This document shows positions 43,601 to 52,530 of a stretch of 64,000 nt of DNA, piece after piece. The DNA is from a virus. The notes beneath the pieces are model-generated. The model did not search any database. It was not told where the DNA came from and saw nothing but the letters and a program-made list of their open reading frames with translations. The position numbers were made by a program, and so were the translations under genes. The stretch covers positions 24,870 through 88,869 of IMG/VR virus record IMGVR_UViG_3300034093_002579, one strand, 5' to 3'. Position 1 is the first letter of the stretch; every line of letters begins with the position of its first letter.

Positions 43601-46600
43601 GTCGAGTGGTTCTTCAGGTTCTTCAGGAAGTAGTGGAAGTTCAGGTACAAGTGGTTCTTCTGGAACTTCAGGCTCATCAGGCTCATCAGGAACTGCGGGT
43701 AGTTCAGGTACGAGCGGAACGTCAGGTTCATCAGGAACAAGCGGAACGTCAGGGAGTTCGGGCTCAAGTGGTACATCTGGAACAAGTGGAACGTCAGGTT
43801 CTTCAGGGTCAAGTGGTACGAGTGGTATAAGCGGAACCTCAGGTACTAGCGGAACATCAGGTAGTAGTGGTAGTTCAGGTTCTTCTGGGTCAAGTGGTTC
43901 TTCAGGAACTGCGGGCACATCAGGAAGTGCGGGAACAAGCGGAACTTCAGGTAGTTCAGGTTCAAGTGGTAGTAGTGGTTCTTCAGGAACTGCGGGTACA
44001 TCAGGAAGTAGTGGAAGTTCGGGCTCGAGTGGTTCTTCAGGAACATCGGGTACAAGCGGAAGTTCGGGTTCATCAGGTTCTTCGGGGACTAGCGGAACTT
44101 CAGGTACATCAGGTAGTTCAGGTTCAAGCGGTTCATCAGGAACTAGCGGAACATCAGGTTCAAGTGGTTCTTCAGGTAGTTCAGGTTCAAGCGGAACATC
44201 AGGTTCTAGTGGTTCATCAGGAAGTAGTGGAAGTTCAGGGACTGCGGGTACATCAGGTAGTGCTGGTACAAGTGGAACATCAGGTTCTAGCGGTTCGTCA
44301 GGAAGTAGTGGAAGTTCAGGGACTGCAGGTACAAGTGGAACATCAGGTTCTAGCGGTTCTTCGGGTACATCAGGTTCAAGCGGTACATCAGGTTCAAGCG
44401 GTAGTAGTGGTTCTTCAGGTACTTCAGGAACAAGAGGTACGTCAGGTTCTTCAGGGACAAGTGGAACTAGCGGAACATCAGGAACTAGCGGAACATCAGG
44501 CTCAAGTGGTAGTAGTGGTTCATCAGGAACAAGTGGAACAAGTGGGTCTTCAGGTTCAAGTGGGAGTAGTGGTAGTTCGGGTTCATCAGGAACTGCGGGT
44601 ACATCTGGCTCAAGTGGAACTGCGGGAACAAGCGGTTCGTCAGGTAGTTCAGGGTCTAGTGGTTCTTCAGGTTCAAGTGGAAGTTCGGGAGTAAGCGGTA
44701 CGTCAGGAACTAGTGGAACATCAGGTTCGAGTGGTACATCAGGTACGTCAGGAAGTTCAGGGTCATCAGGTTCTTCGGGTAGTTCAGGCTCAAGTGGAAC
44801 AAGTGGTTCATCAGGAACTAGCGGTACTTCAGGTTCAAGTGGTTCATCAGGAACCTCAGGTTCAAGTGGTTCGTCAGGTAGTTCAGGTTCAAGTGGAAGT
44901 AGTGGTTCATCAGGAACATCAGGAACTAGAGGTACGTCAGGGTCTTCAGGTACAAGTGGAACAAGTGGTTCATCAGGTACAAGTGGAACTTCAGGTTCTA
45001 GTGGAAGTAGTGGTTCGTCAGGTACATCTGGCTCAAGTGGGACTGCGGGAACAAGTGGTTCATCAGGAAGTTCAGGTTCAAGTGGTAGTTCAGGTTCAAG
45101 CGGTAGTAGCGGGTCGTCAGGCTCAAGTGGTACTTCAGGGACAAGCGGTTCATCAGGTAGTTCAGGTTCTAGTGGTAGTAGTGGAACTTCAGGAACAAGA
45201 GGTACGTCAGGTTCTTCGGGAACAAGTGGAACTAGCGGAACGTCAGGTTCAAGTGGTAGTAGTGGTTCTTCAGGAACATCAGGATTAAGTGGTACTTCAG
45301 GCACTAGCGGAACATCAGGTAGTAGTGGTTCTTCAGGTAGTTCAGGTTCAAGTGGAAGTTCGGGGGTAAGTGGTACATCAGGAACTAGCGGAACATCGGG
45401 CTCTTCAGGAAGTTCAGGTTCGAGTGGGAGTAGTGGCTCTTCAGGAACATCAGGTAGTTCGGGGTCAAGTGGTAGTAGCGGTTCATCAGGTACTAGTGGT
45501 AGTAGCGGTTCTTCAGGAAGTTCGGGTACATCAGGAACTAGAGGTACTTCAGGTTCTTCAGGAACAAGTGGAACTTCAGGATTAAATGGGACTGCAGGAA
45601 CTAGCGGAACTTCAGGGTCAAGTGGTTCTTCAGGTACAAGTGGAACAAGTGGGTCTAGTGGTAGTTCAGGTTCAAGCGGTAGTAGCGGTTCATCAGGAAC
45701 TAGCGGAACGTCAGGTTCTTCAGGTAGTAGTGGTTCGTCAGGTTTGTCAGGTACAAGTGGAACATCAGGTTCATCAGGAAGTTCAGGTTCAAGTGGGTCT
45801 TCAGGAAGTTCAGGAACATCAGGTTCATCTGGTAGTAGTGGTTCTTCAGGTTCTTCGGGAACAAGTGGTTCTTCAGGTTCTAGTGGAACTTCAGGTACTA
45901 GAGGTACGTCAGGTAGTTCAGGAACAAGTGGGACTTCAGGTTTAAGTGGAACATCAGGTACTAGCGGAACGTCAGGCTCAAGCGGTTCTTCAGGTTCAAG
46001 TGGTTCATCAGGAACTGCGGGAACATCAGGTAGTTCAGGGTCAAGCGGCAGTAGCGGTTCATCAGGAACTGCGGGAACATCAGGTAGTTCAGGAACTAGT
46101 GGTTCTTCGGGTTCAAGTGGTAGTAGTGGTTCATCAGGTACGTCAGGGTCAAGTGGTTCTAGCGGTAGTTCAGGAACTTCAGGTACAAGAGGTACTTCGG
46201 GGTCAAGTGGTACTAGTGGTGTGAGCGGTACATCAGGTACTAGCGGAACATCAGGTACTAGCGGAACATCAGGAAGTAGTGGTTCTTCAGGAAGTTCAGG
46301 TTCAAGTGGTGTAAGTGGTACTTCAGGGACTGCTGGTACATCAGGAAGTAGCGGGTCATCAGGTTCAAGTGGTTCTTCAGGTTCTTCAGGAAGTTCAGGT
46401 TCTAGTGGAACTTCAGGTACATCAGGTTCGAGTGGTAGTTCGGGTTCTAGCGGTAGTTCGGGGATAAGTGGAACATCAGGAACATCAGGTTCATCTGGTA
46501 GTAGTGGTTCTTCAGGTTCTAGTGGAACTTCAGGTACTAGAGGTACGTCAGGTAGTTCAGGAACAAGTGGGACTTCAGGTTTAAGTGGGACTGCGGGAAC

Positions 46601-49600
46601 TAGCGGAACGTCAGGTTCAAGTGGTAGTTCAGGTTCAAGCGGTTCTTCAGGAACTGCGGGAACATCAGGTAGTTCAGGGTCAAGTGGTAGTAGCGGTTCA
46701 TCAGGAACAAGTGGAACGTCAGGTTCTTCGGGTAGTAGTGGTAGTTCAGGTTCTTCGGGTTCAAGTGGGACATCGGGTACTAGAGGTACTTCAGGTTCAT
46801 CAGGAACTAGCGGAACATCAGGTTCTTCAGGAACTAGCGGAACATCAGGAAGTAGTGGTTCTTCAGGAAGCTCAGGTTCATCAGGAAGTTCAGGCTCATC
46901 AGGAACTTCAGGTGTTAGCGGTTCTTCAGGAAGTTCAGGTACAAGTGGTTCTTCAGGGTCAAGTGGTTCATCAGGAAGCTCAGGTGTTAGTGGTTCTTCA
47001 GGTAGTTCAGGTTCATCAGGAACTAGCGGAACATCAGGTTCTTCAGGTAGTTCAGGAAGTTCAGGTTCAAGCGGAACATCAGGTACTAGAGGTACTTCAG
47101 GTTCTTCAGGAACTGCGGGTACGAGTGGGGTTAATGGAGCTTCATCATGTATCACATGGTTATCAGATACTTCGAATACAACTATACCAGCATCAACTCG
47201 TATTTCTTACGGACCTGTAAACGTTATTAATAGTTTAAACACAATATACGTAAATAAAACATCATATAATCCTAGTGTTGATACATCGGCTTGGTGGACA
47301 GGGTTACAAAACTACGTAACTGCAAATGGTGCGGGTAGTGCTTATATAACAGTTGTTGAAGTTGAAACAGGATTGGTTGGGATATATACCGTAAACTCAG
47401 TTTCATTAGCGGGCAATGTTTACACAGTGTCTGTGGCGGTTAATAGTGGAGGTGTTAGTTCATGGACAAACAATTATAATCATTGTATAAATTGGGTTGG
47501 AAGTGGTAAATCAGGGACAAGTGGAACATCGGGAACTAGAGGTACTTCAGGTTCATCAGGAACTAGCGGAACATCAGGAACAAGTGGTTCAAGCGGTTCT
47601 TCGGGAAGTTCAGGTTCAAGTGGTTCTTCAGGAAGTTCAGGTTCAAGCGGTTCTTCAGGAACTTCAGGTACAAGTGGTTCTTCAGGGTCAAGTGGTTCTT
47701 CAGGAACTTCAGGTGTTAGCGGTTCTTCAGGAAGTTCAGGTACAAGTGGTTCTTCAGGTAGTTCAGGTTCAAGTGGAAGTAGCGGTAGTTCAGGAACTAG
47801 TGGAATTTCAGGTTCAAGTGGTAGTTCAGGTTCATCAGGTTCAAGTGGAAGTTCAGGTTCATCAGGAACAAGTGGAACATCGGGTTCAAGTGGTAGTTCA
47901 GGAAGTTCAGGTTCAAGTGGAACATCGGGTACTAGAGGTACTTCAGGTTCTTCAGGAACATCAGGTACAAGTGGAACGTCAGGAAGTTCAGGTTCAAGCG
48001 GTTCTTCAGGAACTAGCGGAACATCAGGTAGTTCAGGTTCATCAGGAACGTCAGGTTCAAGTGGTTCTTCAGGTAGTTCAGGTTCAAGTGGTTCGTCAGG
48101 AACTGCGGGTACGTCAGGAGTTTCAGGAGCATCGGGCGTTTCAGGAACAAGTGGGACATCAGGAAATTCAGGGTCAAGCGGTACTAGCGGAACTTCAGGA
48201 AGTTCAGGTTCATCAGGAAGTTCAGGTTCAAGTGGTACTAGCGGAAATTCAGGTTCATCAGGAAGTTCAGGTTCAAGTGGTTCTTCAGGTAGTTCAGGAA
48301 GTAGTGGTACATCAGGTAGTTCAGGAAGTAGCGGTACATCAGGTAGTTCAGGTTCTTCAGGAAGTTCAGGAACATCAGGTACTAGAGGTACTTCAGGTTC
48401 TTCAGGAACATCAGGAACAAGTGGAACATCAGGTTCATCGGGCTCATCAGGAAGTAGCGGCTCATCAGGGTCTTCAGGAACAAGTGGAGTATCAGGTTCA
48501 TCAGGTTCATCAGGTTCATCAGGTTCATCAGGTTCATCAGGTTCAAGTGGTACTAGCGGAAATTCAGGTTCATCAGGAAGTTCAGGAAGTAGTGGTTCTT
48601 CAGGTTCAAGTGGAACATCGGGTACTAGAGGTACTTCAGGTTCGTCAGGTACTTCAGGTACTTCAGGTTCGTCAGGAACAAGTGGTATTACCGCAAATGA
48701 TGGGTCAAACTCAGGTAGATGGGAATATAAAGGAGTTGGGGTTGGGTTGGACCCATTAGCAACACGTTTCGCGACAAGTAATGCAACTCAAGGGTTATAT
48801 AACAATTTGACAATTAATGTATTAGACTATGCTGGGACTAATTATACAAATTGGTTTAAAGCTCTTGCGTTAGTTGTTGGATTAGGTAATAAAGTATTTT
48901 TCCAAGTAACTAAATTAGGGGATAATTCTAATATTGCAATTTATGAGATAACAACCATAGTTGATAACACTACATGGTTTGATATTAACTTTTCTTCAAG
49001 TTTAGTTGGAAGTGGTGTGTTAACCAGTGGTGATGTATGTACAATTTCATGGGTTTATAATGGTAAATCGGGAACAAACGGAACTTCAGGTTCAAGTGGA
49101 ACATCGGGTACTAGAGGTACTTCAGGTTCATCAGGAACTAGCGGAACGTCAGGAACAAGTGGTTCATCAGGAAGTTCAGGAAGTAGCGGTTCTTCAGGAA
49201 GTTCAGGAACATCAGGTACTAGAGGTACTTCAGGTTCTTCAGGAACATCAGGAACAAGTGGAACATCAGGTTCTTCGGGTAGCTCAGGTAGTTCAGGAAG
49301 TTCAGGTTCATCAGGAAGTTCAGGTTCAAGCGGATTGACGGGTGTTGCAGGAACTTCAGGTACATCAGGTGGTGGTGGTGGTTCCATTGCGATTTACGAT
49401 GAGGGTACTTTAGTAACATCAAGTGCGGTTAGTTTAAATTTTGCGGGTACTTGTATAACGGCGGTTGATGATGGTGGTGGAGCAATTACCGTTGGAATTG
49501 ACTGCTCAAAGATATATGTAATTGCTTCAACTTCAGCAACCATTGGTGACTTTCAAGTGAATGAATCTCTCGACAATTATCGTATTGGAGACTCGGCTTG

Positions 49601-50024
49601 CGGATGGAATGGATGTGAATGGACTGTCTTAAGTCCAATAGTTAGTGGTGTTGGGACTCCATTCCCCACTCAGAATGGTTCTTGTGCAATTCCTAATCTA
49701 TACGATACGTCGGTACCACCATTTAAAATAAATCTTTGTGGTCATGTATTTTGCGATACCGCAGTAGGTGCTGACCAGGTGGGTGTGAGTGTATCGTGGG
49801 TTAAATGTTCAGAGTTAAGTCAGATTGGGGTGTCACAACCTACTATAATTTTCGAAGATGTATATAATTATAATCCAAATACCAAGTCCGTATGTATTGG
49901 GTCACAAGTTACATATTATGACCCAATATCTCAATGTGACGGTATGTTTATTGTTGGTATTAGTAGTCGTCTAGCTACCCCAAATAAAGTTCGATTTACT
50001 TGGACACTCTCAATACTATATTAA
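40671..50024 (+). CDS. Giant collagen-like fibre protein 2 (Arg-containing, with globular inserts)
   Basis: 3117 residues. The N-terminus (1-109) begins EFIARNGVKSLGGVTVPYKS, a start common to tail fibres of T4-like phages. Three Gly-X-Y stretches follow (about 110-2157, 2279-2672 and 2798-2900), separated by two globular inserts of about 120 residues. The inserts resemble each other (both contain IYxV/IYEIT strands and end C-x-(I/N)-x-W-V-x-(G)-K-S-G). The stalk has almost no charged residue except Arg in a recurring GTRGTSGSSGTSG cassette, roughly 18 copies, at intervals of about 200-500 nt. The C-terminal domain (about 2905-3117) is a Cys-rich beta module (SACGWNGCEWTVLS) likely to be the tip. 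No Pro in the stalk. A large, dynamic fibre gene. Confidence 0.88.
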   Translation: MANEFIARNGVKSLGGVTVPYKSVSSAYSVSTDDYLIEGSSNAPFSVTLPTSVGISGKIYVVKNTGSATITVNTTSSQTIDGSTTKTLTTDNSLYVQSNGTGWLIIGINGTSGTSGTSGSSGTSGSSGTSGTSGSSGSSGSSGTSGTSGSSGSSGSSGSSGSSGSSGTSGTSGSSGSSGSSGTAGTSGSSGSSGSSGLSGTSGTSGSSGSSGSSGTAGTSGSSGSSGSSGTSGSSGSSGTAGTSGSSGSSGSSGSSGTSGSSGSSGTSGTSGSSGTAGTSGSSGVSGTSGTSGSSGSSGSSGTSGTGGTSGSSGTSGSSGSSGSSGSSGTAGTSGSSGSSGTSGSSGTSGSSGTSGTSGSSGTSGTSGSSGTSGTSGSSGSSGSSGSSGSSGTAGTSGSAGTSGTSGSSGSSGSSGTSGSSGTSGSAGTSGTSGTSGSSGTSGTSGSSGSSGSSGSSGSSGSSGTAGTSGSSGTSGTSGSSGSSGSSGVSGTSGTSGSSGSSGSSGSSGSAGTSGTSGSSGSSGSSGTSGTSGSSGTAGTSGSSGSSGSSGTSGSSGSSGSSGSSGTSGTSGSSGSSGSSGTSGTSGTSGSSGTSGTSGSSGTAGTSGSSGSSGSSGSSGSSGSSGTSGTSGSSGTSGTSGSSGSSGSSGSSGTSGSSGTSGTSGSSGTSGSSGTSGSSGSSGSSGSSGSSGTSGSTGTSGTSGTSGSSGTAGTSGSSGSSGSSGSSGTSGTSGSSGTSGSSGSSGTSGTRGTSGSSGTSGTSGTSGSSGSSGSSGTAGTSGSSGTAGTSGSSGSSGSSGSSGSSGSSGTSGTRGTSGSSGTSGTSGSSGTSGTSGSSGISGVNGTNGTSGSSGSSGSSGTSGSSGTSGSSGSSGSSGSSGSSGTSGSSGTSGTRGTSGSSGTSGTSGTSGTSGSSGSSGSSGSSGTAGTSGSSGSSGSSGTSGSSGSSGSSGSSGSSGTSGTAGTSGSSGSSGTSGSSGSSGSSGSSGSSGTSGSSGTSGSSGSSGTAGSSGTSGTSGSSGTSGTSGSSGSSGTSGTSGTSGSSGSSGTSGISGTSGTSGTSGSSGSSGSSGSSGSSGTAGTSGSAGTSGTSGSSGSSGSSGSSGTAGTSGSSGSSGSSGSSGTSGTSGSSGSSGSSGTSGTSGTSGSSGSSGSSGTSGTSGSSGSSGSSGSSGTSGSSGSSGSSGSSGTAGTSGSAGTSGTSGSSGSSGSSGSSGTAGTSGTSGSSGSSGTSGSSGTSGSSGSSGSSGTSGTRGTSGSSGTSGTSGTSGTSGTSGSSGSSGSSGTSGTSGSSGSSGSSGSSGSSGTAGTSGSSGTAGTSGSSGSSGSSGSSGSSGSSGVSGTSGTSGTSGSSGTSGTSGSSGSSGSSGSSGSSGTSGSSGTSGTSGSSGSSGTSGSSGSSGSSGSSGSSGSSGTSGTRGTSGSSGTSGTSGSSGTSGTSGSSGSSGSSGTSGSSGTAGTSGSSGSSGSSGSSGSSGSSGSSGSSGTSGTSGSSGSSGSSGSSGTSGTRGTSGSSGTSGTSGTSGSSGSSGSSGTSGLSGTSGTSGTSGSSGSSGSSGSSGSSGVSGTSGTSGTSGSSGSSGSSGSSGSSGTSGSSGSSGSSGSSGTSGSSGSSGSSGTSGTRGTSGSSGTSGTSGLNGTAGTSGTSGSSGSSGTSGTSGSSGSSGSSGSSGSSGTSGTSGSSGSSGSSGLSGTSGTSGSSGSSGSSGSSGSSGTSGSSGSSGSSGSSGTSGSSGSSGTSGTRGTSGSSGTSGTSGLSGTSGTSGTSGSSGSSGSSGSSGTAGTSGSSGSSGSSGSSGTAGTSGSSGTSGSSGSSGSSGSSGTSGSSGSSGSSGTSGTRGTSGSSGTSGVSGTSGTSGTSGTSGTSGSSGSSGSSGSSGVSGTSGTAGTSGSSGSSGSSGSSGSSGSSGSSGTSGTSGSSGSSGSSGSSGISGTSGTSGSSGSSGSSGSSGTSGTRGTSGSSGTSGTSGLSGTAGTSGTSGSSGSSGSSGSSGTAGTSGSSGSSGSSGSSGTSGTSGSSGSSGSSGSSGSSGTSGTRGTSGSSGTSGTSGSSGTSGTSGSSGSSGSSGSSGSSGSSGTSGVSGSSGSSGTSGSSGSSGSSGSSGVSGSSGSSGSSGTSGTSGSSGSSGSSGSSGTSGTRGTSGSSGTAGTSGVNGASSCITWLSDTSNTTIPASTRISYGPVNVINSLNTIYVNKTSYNPSVDTSAWWTGLQNYVTANGAGSAYITVVEVETGLVGIYTVNSVSLAGNVYTVSVAVNSGGVSSWTNNYNHCINWVGSGKSGTSGTSGTRGTSGSSGTSGTSGTSGSSGSSGSSGSSGSSGSSGSSGSSGTSGTSGSSGSSGSSGTSGVSGSSGSSGTSGSSGSSGSSGSSGSSGTSGISGSSGSSGSSGSSGSSGSSGTSGTSGSSGSSGSSGSSGTSGTRGTSGSSGTSGTSGTSGSSGSSGSSGTSGTSGSSGSSGTSGSSGSSGSSGSSGSSGTAGTSGVSGASGVSGTSGTSGNSGSSGTSGTSGSSGSSGSSGSSGTSGNSGSSGSSGSSGSSGSSGSSGTSGSSGSSGTSGSSGSSGSSGTSGTRGTSGSSGTSGTSGTSGSSGSSGSSGSSGSSGTSGVSGSSGSSGSSGSSGSSGSSGTSGNSGSSGSSGSSGSSGSSGTSGTRGTSGSSGTSGTSGSSGTSGITANDGSNSGRWEYKGVGVGLDPLATRFATSNATQGLYNNLTINVLDYAGTNYTNWFKALALVVGLGNKVFFQVTKLGDNSNIAIYEITTIVDNTTWFDINFSSSLVGSGVLTSGDVCTISWVYNGKSGTNGTSGSSGTSGTRGTSGSSGTSGTSGTSGSSGSSGSSGSSGSSGTSGTRGTSGSSGTSGTSGTSGSSGSSGSSGSSGSSGSSGSSGLTGVAGTSGTSGGGGGSIAIYDEGTLVTSSAVSLNFAGTCITAVDDGGGAITVGIDCSKIYVIASTSATIGDFQVNESLDNYRIGDSACGWNGCEWTVLSPIVSGVGTPFPTQNGSCAIPNLYDTSVPPFKINLCGHVFCDTAVGADQVGVSVSWVKCSELSQIGVSQPTIIFEDVYNYNPNTKSVCIGSQVTYYDPISQCDGMFIVGISSRLATPNKVRFTWTLSILY
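40998..49385 (+). repeat. Gly-X-Y coding repeat array 2
   Basis: Same style of degenerate 9-nt repeats, interrupted at about 47140-47500 and 48690-49060 by non-repetitive inserts. A perfect TCAGGTTCA run (five or more copies) at 48492-48547 looks very recent. Confidence 0.92.
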
Positions 50025-50027
50025 AAT

Positions 50028-50057
50028 AAAAAAGGGAGTCGTTTGACTCCCTTTTTT
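50028..50057. terminator. Bidirectional terminator between collagen gene 2 and sugar cluster 2
   Basis: A perfect 13-bp stem AAAAAAGGGAGTC / GACTCCCTTTTTT with a GTTT loop serves both converging transcripts; its end overlaps the stop codon of the gene at 50056. Confidence 0.9.
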
Positions 50058-50427
50058 AATATTCCTTGTATGACTTCTCTTCAACAAAAAGAGACCCATA
50101 TTTTAAATTAATCTCTTTCTTTAATTCTGCTCGTTTATCGTTTGTTACATAAACGGACCGAGCTAATTCTATGAATTCGGTGTCAAATACCTTATCTCTT
50201 TCTTTATCTCTAATAAGGTCTTCAATATCCCAAAGACGTTCATTAACCAATAATAGATTATAAAAATCATCTGATTCAATTTTTAATTGATTAAATACAA
50301 CATCATATAGATAATCGTATTCTGTAATAACATTAAAAAGTTTACCTTTATCTGTTATATTATTTTTTTTAATTCTTAGGATAGTTAATTTGTCAACTAT
50401 TTCCCCAATTGAAACTTCTATATTCAT
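50056..50427 (-). CDS. DUF6165-like small protein
   Basis: 123 residues. VSIGEIVDKLTILRIKKNNI, ERLWDIEDLIRDKERDK, FIELARSVYVTNDKRAELKK and a terminal VEEKSYKEY are the hallmark blocks of DUF6165, a helical family usually found beside glycosyltransferases and of unknown role. It overlaps the TibC-like gene by one base, so it may be a partner or chaperone of that enzyme. It is the last gene of the second sugar operon. Confidence 0.78.
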   Translation of the reverse strand: MNIEVSIGEIVDKLTILRIKKNNITDKGKLFNVITEYDYLYDVVFNQLKIESDDFYNLLLVNERLWDIEDLIRDKERDKVFDTEFIELARSVYVTNDKRAELKKEINLKYGSLFVEEKSYKEY

Positions 50428-52529
50428 TATAATAAATGTTGTATTCTGTCAATAACCATTTGAGAGGTTATCGATTTATGGCATTCAAACTGTCTTTCTG
50501 TTCCTTTATGTTCAGGACACCAATTCCAATCACCCTTATCAAATTTAAACATTGGATTATTCCAACACCCGTTACAAACTGATGGGTTAGTGATTCTTGT
50601 GCAATTAGAAGTAAACTCATGGTCAGGTTCGGTAAAGTTAGAAATCATAACAACATGTTTTCCTAATGCCCATGTCAACCAAGATAATCCACTTGATAAA
50701 CCAATAAAGAACTCACTATGATGAATACAATTCATTGTGTTCTCAATTGACGTGTCCTTTAGTTTTGTCACACCATCCATTCGGTCACTTTCTTTAGATA
50801 CATTAATGACCCTATATCCTTTAGATACTAAGTAATCAATTAGTTCCCTCCACCCATTAGGATTATTCCAATACTTAACTCCCGCGGTTGATTCATTTGC
50901 AATCGTAATATACTTTTCCGTAAATGGTCGTTCTGATGGAATAAAATCAATGTTTGGTTTAATTTCGTTAAACTCTAAACCAATAATATTTGTTATTGCT
51001 TTTTGTAATGGGATTGTATTTGGTAATTCGGGTTCTTTATTTGTATCATAGAACCACCCAATTGTATACATACCAATTAAATCATGAACCGTACTTCCTG
51101 GTGAAACAAACTCAATCTCAGAGTAAGATTTTTCAAATAACTTATTCCAAAATGTTGAAACAATAACATGACAATTGTGTTTCTTCTTAAATTCTAAAAC
51201 ATATGGTATCCAAGCAATACTATCCCCAAGAGAACGAGAATCGAATGAAATGAATACTCTTTTGTTAATAAAATTTGGTTTATATTCATAAATTAATTCC
51301 TCACCATCAAGAACTTTAACATCCCAATCAGTATAATACTGTCTAGATAGTTTAGTCCACATATTTGGTTTTAACTCGGTTGAGTAGTATAAATTTTCTT
51401 TATCATAAAATTGTACTTTGTATGACTTTACGCCAGAACCTTTAATTTCTAAAAAAGGATTATTGACGAAATGTATAACACAATCAATATCTTCTTCAAC
51501 AACAGGTACAAATTTTTCTGTATTTTCAATATTATCAACTAATAATTCTTTTGTATCATTTGAGTTATATTCTTTTTTAATTAATTTAGTTACTTCATAC
51601 ATTTTTAACATACGCTCACAAATTACCAACCAATCAAATTTTTCTCTATTCTTCAGTGTTTGGGACACATAAAAATTATAATTATTAATAATATCTTGTA
51701 TTCCGTTTATGACAGAATTAGTGTTAAGTTCACAAACAATCATACCTTTAATTTTTTGGGTACCACTATAAGTACCAACAATTGGTATTCCACAAGAAAT
51801 TGCTTCAAGTAATGTTAAATTAGGATGACCCGCCTCTAAACAAGATGGGTGTAGAAAAATTGAATGCGATTTGTATAATTCTAATATCTCATCCTCATTT
51901 GGATTTGTTAATAATAGTGTTAACTTATCATATTCTAATAAGTCTTTGTGGTGTTCAAAAAAGTTATGGTTATTTTCAGGGCCAGCAATTGTTATTGGTA
52001 ACCCCAATGACTTAGCCGCTTCAATAGCATATCTAAATCCTTTTCTATCGTAAGACGAGTCTCCTCCAATACCGTTGTTCGCTAAACACAATAATTTATG
52101 TTCCGTTCGATAAGGTTGGTCTACTTTAAAGAATTTAGTATCAACTCCGTGAGATAAATAAAATAATTTATCAGTCTCACTAAAGTAATCCACTAAGAAC
52201 TCCGCATGACAAAATGAAATAACAGACTTTTGGATTGCTTCTAAATTTTGTTGATAGTTAAATGAATCTTTACCATTATACACAACATGATGGTCGTGTA
52301 ATGAAAAAATGTAAGGTATACCTCGTTCATACGCTTCAATAGCTAAATTTGCGATATGAATGTGAACAATATCGGTATTGTTAATGTCAACCCCATTTAA
52401 ATACTTTATATCAGAAATATGACCTAATGAGTTTAAATGGTTATTGTAGTTAAAAATTATCTTTTCAACGGCACCCCATCCATTTGGGGGTATGGAAATA
52501 ATTCCTGGTGTTACTTGTGTTATATTCAT
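50427..52529 (-). CDS. GT4 glycosyltransferase fused to TibC/BAHT-like O-heptosyltransferase
   Basis: 700 residues in three parts. Residues 1-320 are a GT4 domain (EAGHPNLTLLEAISCGIPIV, with catalytic-type Glu at 232 and 242). Residues about 345-425 are a beta-rich segment. Residues 425-700 match the bacterial autotransporter heptosyltransferase (BAHT) family typified by TibC and Aah: SRSLGDSIAWIPYV, CHVIVSTFWNKLF, KYWNNPNGW (552-560), GLSSGLSWLTWALGKHVV. The C-terminus has Cys652, 655, 671 and 683 in the layout of the family's iron finger (C-x2-C-x15-C-x11-C). BAHT enzymes are dodecameric and glycosylate many Ser of repeat passenger domains. Adjacent Ser/Thr repeat fibres are the obvious candidate acceptor, though unproven. 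Fusion to a GT4 is unusual and would allow extension of the first sugar. Confidence 0.82.
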   Translation of the reverse strand: MNITQVTPGIISIPPNGWGAVEKIIFNYNNHLNSLGHISDIKYLNGVDINNTDIVHIHIANLAIEAYERGIPYIFSLHDHHVVYNGKDSFNYQQNLEAIQKSVISFCHAEFLVDYFSETDKLFYLSHGVDTKFFKVDQPYRTEHKLLCLANNGIGGDSSYDRKGFRYAIEAAKSLGLPITIAGPENNHNFFEHHKDLLEYDKLTLLLTNPNEDEILELYKSHSIFLHPSCLEAGHPNLTLLEAISCGIPIVGTYSGTQKIKGMIVCELNTNSVINGIQDIINNYNFYVSQTLKNREKFDWLVICERMLKMYEVTKLIKKEYNSNDTKELLVDNIENTEKFVPVVEEDIDCVIHFVNNPFLEIKGSGVKSYKVQFYDKENLYYSTELKPNMWTKLSRQYYTDWDVKVLDGEELIYEYKPNFINKRVFISFDSRSLGDSIAWIPYVLEFKKKHNCHVIVSTFWNKLFEKSYSEIEFVSPGSTVHDLIGMYTIGWFYDTNKEPELPNTIPLQKAITNIIGLEFNEIKPNIDFIPSERPFTEKYITIANESTAGVKYWNNPNGWRELIDYLVSKGYRVINVSKESDRMDGVTKLKDTSIENTMNCIHHSEFFIGLSSGLSWLTWALGKHVVMISNFTEPDHEFTSNCTRITNPSVCNGCWNNPMFKFDKGDWNWCPEHKGTERQFECHKSITSQMVIDRIQHLL

Positions 52530-52530
52530 A

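Noticed and set aside
40952-47155. 2067-codon minus-strand open frame opposite collagen gene 2
   Set aside because: Same repeat artefact; it begins and ends where the repeat does.
33027-49385. Short regularly repeated DNA considered as CRISPR or satellite arrays
   Set aside because: Repeats are contiguous, in frame and encode Gly-X-Y; there are no unique spacers of constant length.
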